The notes beneath the pieces are model-generated. The model ran no database searches. It saw nothing but the letters and a program-made list of their open reading frames with translations, and was not told the DNA's origin. Source: Anas platyrhynchos (taxonomy: Eukaryota > Chordata > Aves > Anseriformes > Anatidae). Taken from it: a DNA stretch of 64,000 nucleotides. Below, one piece after another: positions 22,301 to 31,652 of the stretch. Location: contig NC_092603.1 of NCBI RefSeq assembly GCF_047663525.1, positions 2,066,001 to 2,130,000 of the forward strand, read 5' to 3'. Numbering within the stretch: the first letter of the stretch is position 1; each line of letters opens with the position of its first letter. A program made the position numbers and the translations under genes.

Positions 22301-23753
22301 TACTCCCCTCTGACCTTACCTTGCTTTTGATTTTCTTTTTCTTTTCCAGGGAAACAAGCTGCAGAGATAGGTGAGTGTCCATCCCTGAACTGGAAGAATT
22401 TGTAGTATAGACAATAGATGAGATTTTTTTCCTTCTGATCATGCATTCCTTATGCTTTTCTTTTCCAGAGGAAAAAGATGCAAGACTGGGTGAGTCTCTC
22501 TTCCTCCCCCCAAATGAAGGAATTAGGGGTCTTTGGTTTGTAGCAGTCATTGTTGATAAACTGACTCCTCTCATCGATGCATTGCTTTTCTATTTTGTTT
22601 GTAGATGAACAAGCTGCAGAGCTGGGTAAGTCTCACTCTACAAACAGAAAAAAAAAAAAAAGGCATCATACTGAGAGGTATGGAATCAGAAACTGTGCCT
22701 TCTGCTCATGTTTTCCTTTTCCCTTTCAATTGTAGAGAAACAAGCTGCAGAGCTGGGTAAGTCTCCTGGTGTTCAGACCCAAGGGCAACACCAAGGCGAT
22801 GTGCAGGGGAGGGTTGGCAGCTGGGACAGAGCAGCCCAGGGCTGGCCCCTCACCCTGCCCACACCCACTGAGCACTAGCCATGGGCTGTGACCAGCTCTA
22901 CCCTCTCATTCCAGCATGGAGAAGGTCTCTCCTGCCTCATAATAGAGGTAGGTGTGCATTGGGTTGTGCTCTACGATGGTTCTCCTGCTCCTGCTGGGGC
23001 ATGTTCAGGAGCCAAGAGGTGCCCCATCTCCTGCCCCGTGGGGCAGCTCCTGGCCCTGAGCTGGGGAAAGCCTGCCCAGGGCTGAGCTCTGCCCCTGATG
23101 GCCTGGCTCCTTCTGTCCCTGCAGTGAAGGTGACCCTGGATCCAGACACGGCTCATACCCAGCTTGTTGTGTCTCAGGACAACAGCAGTGTGAGTTTGGA
23201 AACCGAACGGCAGCAGGTTCCTGACACACCAGAGAGATTTAACTATTGGTGCTGCGTGCTGGGCCGTGAGGAGTTCAGAGAGGGGAGGCAGTGCTGGTTG
23301 GTGGAAGTGGAGGGAGAGTCGCTAAAGGATTCCTGGTGGGCTGTGGGGGTGGCCAGGGCTTCTGTGAAGAGAAAAGGGTGGATCGACATGAGCCCTAGAG
23401 AAGGGATCTGGGCTGTGCAGTACGATGAAGAAGAGCTCATGTCTCTCACATCTCCTCCCACCCCCTTGTCCCTGTCCCCTGTCCCCACAAGGATCTGGGT
23501 CTGTCTGGACTGTACTCAGGGGCAGGTGTCTTTTATCAACGCTGACAATGGGGTCCAGATCTTCACTTTCACAGCAGCCTCCTTCAATGGGGAGAGCATC
23601 CGCCCCTGGTTCTGGCTGGGGACAGAGGGAGTTCATCTGTGCCTTAGGGACAGCACCCCCCAGAACTCGTTCCCAGCCACGGGGGGCCCCTGCCCTTCTC
23701 CAGATACTCCTGCATCACCTCTCCTTGGTCCTGCAGGAGCAGCACAGGAATGA
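19350..23753 (+). CDS. Butyrophilin/BG-like gene C, complete
   Basis: Exons: leader 19350-19449, IgV 19858-20205, IgC 20832-21113, membrane 21243-21347, heptads 21675-21695, 22231-22251, 22350-22370, 22469-22489, 22605-22625, 22736-22756, 33-bp 22915-22947, B30.2 23125-23753. These total 1623 bp, an open frame of 540 residues. V domain: GQDVMLPCHLSPQ, VHHYHNGEDLYGEQ, QYVCTVGDGHSYDEA. C domain: VRVLCRSAGWYPLPQLLWRD. Membrane exon: FFHNAQPWMVALALVL, close to the mammalian butyrophilin FF..AQPW sequence. Stalk: six heptads from AAQSLELG to EKQAAELG. It is the only copy with a full set and no defect I can find. Intron 1 has no LTR, and the ISRE-like site of its sisters is replaced by unrelated sequence. 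A surface receptor with an internal B30.2 sensor is the family role; the partner is unknown. Confidence 0.9.
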
Positions 23754-24172
23754 GGGGAAGTGGGGTCAGGGGCTGCCCTGCGTTCCTCCCTGCTGCTGGA
23801 GGAGGGCTGGGATGCTGCAAGCAGGGGCCAGGCCCCTTGCAGCCCCTGGGCTCTGCCCTGCACGCGGCTCCTGTGCTGGGGCAAAAGCCCTGCTGGCACC
23901 CACGGGTCTCACCCTGCCTCTGAGCCCCAGCGGGCAGCACATGGTCTGCAGCAGCTCTCCACGCTCCTCTCCCCTCTGCTTGCACTGCTTGCAGACCCCA
24001 GGGCAAGGGATGTGGTCACTGTGTATGCTGCCGGCCATTGCAGGCCACCTTTACCTCCTAATTTGGGATTGATCCTTGCTCTGTGCCTGGTGCTGAGCAT
24101 GAGCAGCCTGTGGGGGCTCTTTGTTCCCTCCTCTGGAGCACATCAAGGCCCAGCAGCAGCAGGACTTTGTCA

Positions 24173-24178
24173 AATAAA
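24173..24178 (+). terminator. Poly(A) signal of gene C
   Basis: AATAAA in the conserved 3' UTR. Confidence 0.8.
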
Positions 24179-24284
24179 GTTTTGCACAGGAAGATGGAGT
24201 CTGGCAGTGGCATTTCCTGGGTGCTTTGTGCCCTGAGGCTTTGCTGCCTGGGAAGGCATCTTGCAGCAGACCGTCTCCTTGGTA

Positions 24285-24485
24285 CGTCTCCTCTGCTCTG
24301 GGCTCAACAAGCCAAGCGCCTTCAGCTGCTCCTTACACACCTTGCTCTGCAGAGCCTTCGCCGCCCTCGTAGCCCTCCCTTGGAGGCTCTCGCACAGTTT
24401 CATGCCCTTCGTCTGCTGCGCTGCCCACAGCTGCACGCAGTGCTCGAGGCGAGGCTGCAGCAGGCCGAGCAGAGCGGGATGATCC
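24285..24485 (-). repeat. Old CR1 fragment, unit C (longest copy)
   Basis: Extends further than the other copies and includes KEQLKALGLLSPEQRRR on the minus strand, the CR1 RT C-terminal EEQL..LGLFSLEKRRL motif. This confirms what the shorter copies are. Confidence 0.7.
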
Positions 24486-24599
24486 CTTCCCTTTGGGGTC
24501 CCATGCCATGGCCCCCACACAACCGCTCCACTTGGTGAGACACTGTAGGAGTGCGTGAGCCTCTGCCCTGTCCCCAGAACACAGCAGAGACACCAGCGG

Positions 24600-25389
24600 G
24601 GCTTGTGGAGCATCTTTATTGTCAGCACCACGGCATCAGGTCTGAGATGGGGCCAAACGGGAGCCTCCGGTGCCAGGAGGTGTCCGTCTGGGGGTCCTCA
24701 GATGCTGCCTGGGGAAGGGGGGGACACACAGGGTGAGAGATGGGGAAATTTGCCCCTCACTGATGTGGACGGGGATGGGGACACCGTTACCTGCGGGGTA
24801 GTTGTCTCCAGGGAGGGGAGTGTAACCTGCAGGGGGGAGAAGAGGAGTGAGCAGAGTCCTCGTCACCCTTGACCACGGCCCCGGCTCTCCCCAGACCCTC
24901 ACCTGGGGCAGGAGGCCTGGCCTTGTAGCGGTAGACGCCGGCGAGAAATAAGCCAAGTCCCAGCACCATCAGCACGGTGGCCACCACCACCAGTATCGTC
25001 ACCTCCGGCATCAGTCCAGGACCTGCGGGGACACGGCCGGGTGAGTGGCAGCAAGGAGCCAAGACCACCAGCCTCAGGATGCGGTCCTGCGCCTCTCCAC
25101 TCACTCCAGTCCTCCAGGAGAGGCTCCTGCAGGCTGACATGCTGCACCGAGCACGTGTAGGTGTCGCCTGCCACCGGGGCCACCAGCAGGGACACGTGCG
25201 TCTGGTAGGTCCAGTCGCCGTTGGAGATGGCGGAGATGGTGTTGTAGTCGTCGGGCTCAACGATGTCCCCGTTGTGCAGCCAGATGACGGTCACCTCAGG
25301 GGGGTAGAAGCCCCAGATGTGGCAGCTGAGGCGCACGGGCACACGGGCGTTCCCTGTCTCCGCGGGGATGATGCGGACTTGGGTCTGCA
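24600..25389 (-). pseudogene. DMB: DMB 3' fragment C (exons 3-6)
   Basis: Beta-2 exon 25105-25389, membrane exon 24903-25022, tail exon 24791-24826, stop at 24698-24700, AATAAA complement at 24615-24620. All four exons are open and properly bordered. The tail keeps the canonical signal, GYTPLPGDNYPAG then SI and stop, as in mammalian DMB. The beta-2 domain has VIWLHNGDIVEPDDYN and NGDWTYQTHVSL. It is the best-looking 3' half, but the leader and beta-1 exons are again replaced by the minisatellite. Confidence 0.87.
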
Positions 25390-25437
25390 CTGGAGCAGGG
25401 ATGGGGATGGGGTCAGTGGTGGGCGAGCCCCTTTTCC

Positions 25438-25783
25438 CTGCCTTGTGCAACGTCCCCACGCAATATTCTGTGCAACGCTCCTGTGCAAAGCTCCTGTGCA
25501 AAGCTCCACAGAACTTCCCCATGCTACTTCCCCATGCAACGCCCTGTGCAAGCACTAGGCATTGTCCCATGCGATGTCACGTGCAACATCCCCATGCGAT
25601 GCTCACAAGGTGCCAAGTGCAACACCCCTGTGCCACACCCGGCAAGAAGCATTGCTTTCTGCAACATCCCTTTGCAAAGTGCAATGCAATGTGCTGTGCA
25701 GTGCTCTGTGCAACATCCCCCTGTGACGTCCTCACACAGTGTGCTCTGCAACAGCCCCATGCAGAGCCCAGTGCAACATCTTG
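25438..25783. repeat. TGCAACATCCCC minisatellite, unit C
   Basis: The same array as unit A with a similar length and order of variants, so it was copied with the unit rather than grown separately. Confidence 0.8.
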
Positions 25784-26145
25784 CCGAGGCAATTAGCTGC
25801 AGGGCAGACTCTTTCTGCAGCAGAGCAGGGGATCCCACAGGCGGGGCTATTTTTTTCCATCATCAATCCCACTTGAAGGAGTTGCCAGGACCCAGGAGCC
25901 CTCGCGAGGGAGGCTGACGAAGCATAGGTGAAGCCAGCAAGGCCCCATGCCTGGCCATTCAAAAGCTGCCCCTGGGAAGCGAGACGACCAGGAATGCGGT
26001 TACCAGGATGGGCAAACAGTGCATGGCACATCAGAAGGGAGTGGCAGGCAGTTCATGCAAGCAGGGGAAGAAGGGAGGGCAGAGCGTTCCCCCCCGCCCA
26101 TACAAACACATTCTCTAACGGCAGTCTACTGCTAGCTAGGCTGCA
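25784..26145. other. Spacer between minisatellite and CR1, unit C
   Basis: Homologous to 4061-4422. No gene or known repeat recognised. Confidence 0.4.
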
Positions 26146-27618
26146 ATGGTCTCCACCAGGCACAGTGCTCTCTCTGGCAAGTCTGTACACACCCAGACTG
26201 ACTGCCCGCTCAACAATGCACCAGTTCAGGTCTCTGGGTGCAGGGAGCGTCTGAGCCTCTTGCTGCCATCTGCGGCAGGAAGAGAGAATGTGTGTGCGTG
26301 AGGTGCGAGCAGGTGGATGACCTGGTCCTCCTGGTGGCAGAGCTCAAGGAGGAGGTGGAGAGGTTGAGGGCTATCAGGGAGTGAGAGCGGGAGATAGAGT
26401 TGTGGGGCAACTCCTTGTGGGGCCTGAAGGAGAGGTACCAGGGTGAGACACCCCAAATGGGGGTGGACCCCCTCCCCTGTCGCTGTCGGGCAGAGGCAAG
26501 AGACCTAGGAGTTGAGGAGGAATGGAGACAGGTCCCTGCTCGACATCGCAGGCGATGACACCCCATACAGGCCCCACCTTCCCAGGTGCCCTTCCACAAC
26601 AGGTTTGAGACCCTGGAGCTTGAGGGAATGGGAGCTGAGGAAGAGGTAGAAAGTGTAGCCAGGAGGATGCCTAGGGTGAGGAAGTCGACTCCACGCCTCA
26701 GGACTGCTATCCTCTTTTGGTAGTCCAGGCTGGCAGTGATGACATTGAAGAGAGAAGCCTGAAGGCTATCAAACAGGACCTTAGGGGTCTGGGGCACTTA
26801 GTGGATGGAGCGGGAGTACAGGTGGAGCAGATCTCCACACCGCAGCCCATGGAGGAGCCCCTGGTGCAGGAGGTGGATGGGGCCTGGTGGAGGCTGCAGC
26901 CCATGGAGAGCCCCTGTAGGAGCAGGCCCCAGGCCGGAGCCACAGCCCATGGAGAGGAGCCCACTCAGGATCAGGTGCTCTGGGGGGAGCTGCCACCAGT
27001 GGGCGACCCAGTTTGGAACAGTTTGCTCCTGACAGATGTACCCCATGCTACAGACCCATACTGGGGCAGTTGCTGGAGAGCTGCTGCCTGTGGGAAGCCC
27101 ATGTAGGATCAGTTTGGGAAGGACGGCATCCCATGGGAGGAGTTGTTGACTTGGCTGAGGGTGGAAAGCCCTTGCAGGGAGATCTGGACAGACTGGAGAG
27201 CTGGACAATCACCAACTGCATGAAGTTTAACAAAGGCAAGTGCTGGGTCCTGCACCTGGGATGGGGCAACCCTGTGTATACGTGCAGACTAGACAAAGAG
27301 ACTCTGGATAGCAGCCCTGCAGAGAGGGATCTGGGGGTTGTGGTTGACAGCAAGCTGAACATGAGCCAGCAGTGTGCACCGGCAGCCAGGAGGGCCAACC
27401 GTATCCTGGGGTGCATTGAGAACGGCATTGCTAGTCAGATGAGGGAAGTGATTGTCCCGCTCTACTCTCCGCTCTGCAGCCTCACCTCGAGGACTCTGTG
27501 CAGTTCTGGCCACCACAGTACAAGAAGGATGTGAAACTTTTGGAGAGTGTCCAGAGAAGGGCCACAGAGATGGTGAAGGGCCTTGAGGGGAAGACGTATG
27601 CCTTCAGCCAGTTCTCTT
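26146..27618 (+). mobile_element. CR1 LINE, internally deleted, unit C (no esterase block)
   Basis: It has the same ORF1 junction as unit A (CTCAGGACTGCTATCCTC), so the two share one deletion. RT end: [35 protein letters not shown] interrupts the coiled-coil region of ORF1. Confidence 0.8.
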
Positions 27619-27886
27619 AGTACTCTGGAATGAATCCCATCAGGCCCTATAGTCTTGTAAGCATTCATCTGGAGCAGCAAATCCCACACAAATTCGGGGT
27701 TTGTTGGGACTTTATCGTTCCTGCAGTCACTGTCCTCCAGCTCAGGGCACTTGGGGTCCCACAGCCCAGTGATGCTGAAGGCAAAGGCAAAGAAAGCAAT
27801 AAACATCTCTGTGAATGACCCTGTCTGACCATCCCCATCAAGTAACAGACCAATGCTTTCTCTCATCCTACTTTTGCTGTTAAGAT

Positions 27887-27925
<39 letters not shown>

Positions 27926-28110
27926 TTTATTGCCCCTCACATTACTTTCCAGCCTCAACTCAAATTAAGCTTTGACCATATGAATTTTCTCCCTACAAAG
28001 GCAAACAGTACCTCTGCAGTCCTTCCATATTGACTGACCTTGCCTCCAGCAAACAGAAACTTTCCTTATCCACCTAAGCTCTTGAAGAAGGTCCCTGCCC
28101 ATCTGAGCCA
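27619..28110 (-). mobile_element. Inverted CR1 RT fragment, unit C
   Basis: Homologous to the unit A piece. Its internal T-tract (A on the plus strand, about 27891-27923) is the longest of all copies. Confidence 0.75.
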
Positions 28111-28639
28111 ACCTTCTGCCATGCCTGCTTTACTGGAGCCGGGAGAGGCACTGGCACTTTGCCTTCAGCACCCTGGGCAAAGGGTGGCAGCTCTGGGCTC
28201 AACACCCAGCTGTGCCCCATTCCCTGCAGCCTCCAATTCTGCTCAGCTCTTCACTGCCATCTCTCCACATTTTCCCATTGCTCACAGTTTGATTCCTCCT
28301 TGCATGCATGGAAATGAACCAGTGTAGCCAGTGGCTTTCCCTGGAGGTCTGGAGAGGCCCCCAGTGGGGTCAAGCACCTCGTGCTTGCTAAAGGCAGTGG
28401 ACTGGGCACCCAGCTGCAATGGGATGGTGGTGCCAGCCCTGCAGAGCTCCCCAGACATTGCCCTAGGGGCAGAGCTGCTCCAGGAGGGTTATTGCAGCCA
28501 GGAACTGGGCAAAGGTTGGGAAAGTTGGGCGGAGCCTTGTACCTTCTGCGGCTCTGCTGAGTGCTGTGAAGGACACCTACCTGGCCTTGGAGAAAAACAC
28601 CTGGGGGGCCACCTGTCCCCTGGGGGACCTCTCTCTCAC
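28111..28639 (+). promoter_or_regulatory. Upstream region of gene D1
   Basis: Conserved array upstream sequence, intact up to the D1 start codon. No clear TATA box. Confidence 0.4.
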
Positions 28640-30095
28640 ATGGTGCTACCCTGGGGCTGCAGCCACCCCAGCTTCACCGACCGCACCAGGGGCCTCCTGA
28701 CTTTCCACGTCACTCTGCTCCTCCTCCGCCTGGGCTCAGGTAGGATCCTGAGAGGCTGCTGGGGGCTCTCCCCCCTGTGCATGCAGACTTGCTGCTGTGG
28801 GGCCGGGGAGAGGCTGTGGGACAGGGGGCACCCGAGCCCACAGCTCGCCCGCGCTGGGTTTCACTTTCACTTTGGTTCACGCAATATGGCTGCTGCCTTG
28901 CCTGCCCTTTCTGTGTCTCCTTCACCCGCCCGAATGCTGCAGAGAGGGCTCCCACTCCCAGCACACCTCCTTCTCCTGCACGTCCTCCCTCTCCTTCTCC
29001 TGTTTCCCTGGTGGTTTCCCACAATACACAGGGGACGCAGCACGCACCAACTCACACACAGCTCGCTTTTTGTCACTCACTTCCCCTAAATTTACGATGG
29101 CAAAATCTCACCTCCTCTCTGTGCCCTTCTCCATTGCCCAGCCCAGCTCAGAGTGGTGGGACCAGGACACCCTGTCACTGCCACCGTGGGGCAGGATGTC
29201 GTGCTGCCCTGCCACTTGTCCCCTCAACGCGATGCTCGCACCTTGGACGTCAGGTGGATCCAGGACCATATCTCTGAGACAGTGCACCACTACCGCAATG
29301 GACAGGACCTGTACAGGGAGCAGATGGAGGCATATGCCAGGAGGACAGAGTTGATCAGAGACAGTCTCTCTGCTGGAAGCCTGGACTTGCGAATCACAAG
29401 ACTGAGACCCTCTGATGATGGCCAGTACGTCTGCACTGTGGGAGAGGCTGATGCTTATGCTGAAGCCATTGTGGAGCTGGAGGTGTCAGGTTAGTGGCTG
29501 GGGTGATGCTGCCAGGGCAGAGTTTACGTTTCCTTTGAATGTTTCAGCTGTTTCACAGCATGGAGCATGCCCATGGATGTGGAGGTAATATCTGGGGAGA
29601 CAGCTCCCTGGATACTTTTGTCAGTTTTCACTGGTGTCCTTGAAGACAATAATCATAATATTGTGAGGGCACTGGGCACAGGCTGCTGAGCAGCACCTTC
29701 AGCTGTGTCAGCAATGGGACTAAACAGCACACAGGGAGAATTGCAGAATCCTCTGAGCAGCCAGACGTCTGCTTTACTTTTGCTTTCTGTGCTGGGGGAG
29801 ACCTGAGACATTGTCTGGAAGTCTTGGGGCTTCTTGAACCAGCACAGCTTGGTGCAGAGATGCTGCCTGGAGGTGCTGAAGCTCAGCACTTGGTTTTTCT
29901 GGGCAATTTCAAGCCACTAGAATTGTGCAGCCTTGCTCTCTGGGTCCGGTACATAGGAGGGTGTTTTTGGGTGAGGGTGGGTCCATGTAGCACCCAGTCC
30001 CAGAGACCCTTGGACCATGACTGGTCTGGGCTGTGTCTGACATGGGAGCAGATGGGGTCTTTGCCTTGGAACTGAATCCCTCCCCAAGTCAGTCC
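28640..30095 (+). pseudogene. Butyrophilin/BG-like fragment D1 (leader and V only)
   Basis: Leader 28640-28739 (MVLPWGCSHPSF, LLLLRLGSG) and IgV 29142-29489 are intact and open, with GQDVVLPCHLSPQ, VHHYRNGQDLYREQ and YVCTVGEADAYAEA. Similarity to the sister genes continues through the following intron and stops at about 30095, just before an IgC exon would start. The next gene's upstream region begins at about 30224. Alone it could only give a leader plus V product. Its phase-1 donor (GTTAGT at 29490) could join exons of D2 in frame. Confidence 0.8.
28858..28875 (-). promoter_or_regulatory. ISRE-like site in intron 1 of D1
   Basis: GTTTCACTTTCACTTTGG, with the TTTCNNTTTC core. The following TTCTTTCAC seen in other copies is altered. 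Confidence 0.4.
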
Positions 30096-30223
30096 CCAGG
30101 GACATTTTTATTGACCTTCTTGGTAACTGGGGCAATGTTTGACTGCTTAAATTTAAAGACCAAAGAACCCTTGAGATAGAATTTGGAAAGGTCTCGAGAT
30201 GACATTATGCAGCTCTGCATTGT

Positions 30224-30384
30224 CCCAATGCTCACTGTTTGATTCCTCCTTAGATGGGTGGAGATGAATGAGCCTAGACAGTGGCTTTCACTCGAGCTCT
30301 GGAGAGGCCCCTGCTGGGGACAAGCCCCTCTTACTTGCTGAAGGTGTTTGACTGGGCATGCAGCTGCAGTGGAATGGTGGTGCT
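30224..30384 (+). promoter_or_regulatory. First part of gene D2 upstream region
   Basis: Matches the conserved upstream block (CTCACTGTTTGATTCCTCCTT onwards) and is separated from the rest (about 31430-31652) by roughly 1 kb of inserted sequence including an LTR. Confidence 0.5.
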
Positions 30385-30529
30385 GACACACAGAAAAGAC
30401 TCCATAACCATAAGGTTTTAAAGTAGGTATACATTTTTGCGGTACACCAGGCACATTGGGAATTGATTCCCTCAAAAAGAGCACTGTTACATATTACATG
30501 AGCTCTAATACATATTCATTATTTTCCCC

Positions 30530-31095
30530 TGTCCTGGTTTCAGATAGGCTAGAGTTAATTTTCCTCCTAGTAGCTGGTAGGGTGCTATGTTTTCTATTAG
30601 GATGTGAAGAGTGCTGATAACATGCTGATGTTTTAATTGTTGCAGAGCAGTGCTTACACCAAGCCAAGGATGTTTCAGCTTCTCGCTCTGTCCTGCCAGA
30701 GTGCAGGCTAGGGGTGCATCAGGAGCTGGGAGGGGACAGACCCAGGACAGATAACCCCAACTGGTCAAAGGGGTATTCCGTATCATTTCGGATCATGCTA
30801 AACAATCTGTAGGGGTGGCTAGCTGGGGGGGGTGGGAGCAGACTGCTCGGGGTTAGGCTGGGCATCGGTCAGTGGGTGGTGAGCATTGTGCATCATTTGT
30901 TTCGTACACACTGTTAGTAGTAGTACTATTATTATTCTTGTTGTTGTTATTATTATTTTCCTGTCTTAATAAACTGACTTTATCTCAATCCACAGGCTTC
31001 ACTTCACGGTTCTCTCTGTGATCCCAGAGAAGGAGGGTGGAGAATGAGCGAATGGCTGTGTGGTGTTTAGCTGCCAGCCAGGTTAAACCACAACA
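30530..31095 (+). mobile_element. Fossil ERV solo LTR upstream of gene D2
   Basis: Starts TGTCCTGGTTTCAG, contains GTTAATTTTCCTCCTAGTAG, CACTGTTAGTAGTAG and AATAAACT, and ends CCACAACA, about 566 bp. This is a common avian ERV LTR type; I cannot fix the class with certainty. No clear target duplication. No internal region follows. Because it sits about 560 bases upstream of the D2 start it could act as a promoter or enhancer. Confidence 0.82.
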
Positions 31096-31430
31096 TCTCG
31101 GAAAAGGTGGACCTCTTCCAAGTGCTCATTTCCATACTATTACCTTTGTTGGACAGTATTGAGGAGTTTTATGCTTAACTTTGCCTTCCTTCCTGCCAAC
31201 AAGTTGTTCATCCCTCCCTAACAACTTGTTTGTCCTTCCCTCACCGTTGCCCTTGAGTGATATCTTCCTTTTTACGTCTGCTTCTCATAAGGTTCTCATC
31301 TCCATCCCCAACAATTAGGATATTTTAAGGTTCTCAACAGCATCCCCAATATTCAGGATATTTTTCCATATATGTAGCTAAATATTAATTCAGATCAGTT
31401 TTAGCATCTTCCGCATCTCAGTGCCAGGCA
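31096..31430. other. Flank of the solo LTR
   Basis: Homologous to 7291-7740. Contains repeated CATCCCCAA..AGGATATTTT stretches. Not identified; with 30385-30529 it may be the two halves of an older repeat into which the LTR went. Confidence 0.35.
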
Positions 31431-31652
31431 TGCAGAACTCCCCAGAAACTTGTCCCCACTGCTCCAGGGCCACAGCTCCTCCTAGAGGATTATTGCAACC
31501 AGGAAGTGGGACAAGGCTTGTGAAGTTGGGCGTAGCCCTGTGCTTCCTGCAGCATGGCTGGGTGCTGTGAGGGACCTCGCTCTTTTGTTGGGGTTCCCTT
31601 GGAGAAGAACACCTGGGGGGGCCATCTGCCCCCTGGGAAACCTCTCTCTCCG

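Noticed and set aside
30530-31095. A complete second provirus
   Set aside because: Only LTR sequence is present; no internal retroviral coding region is next to it.
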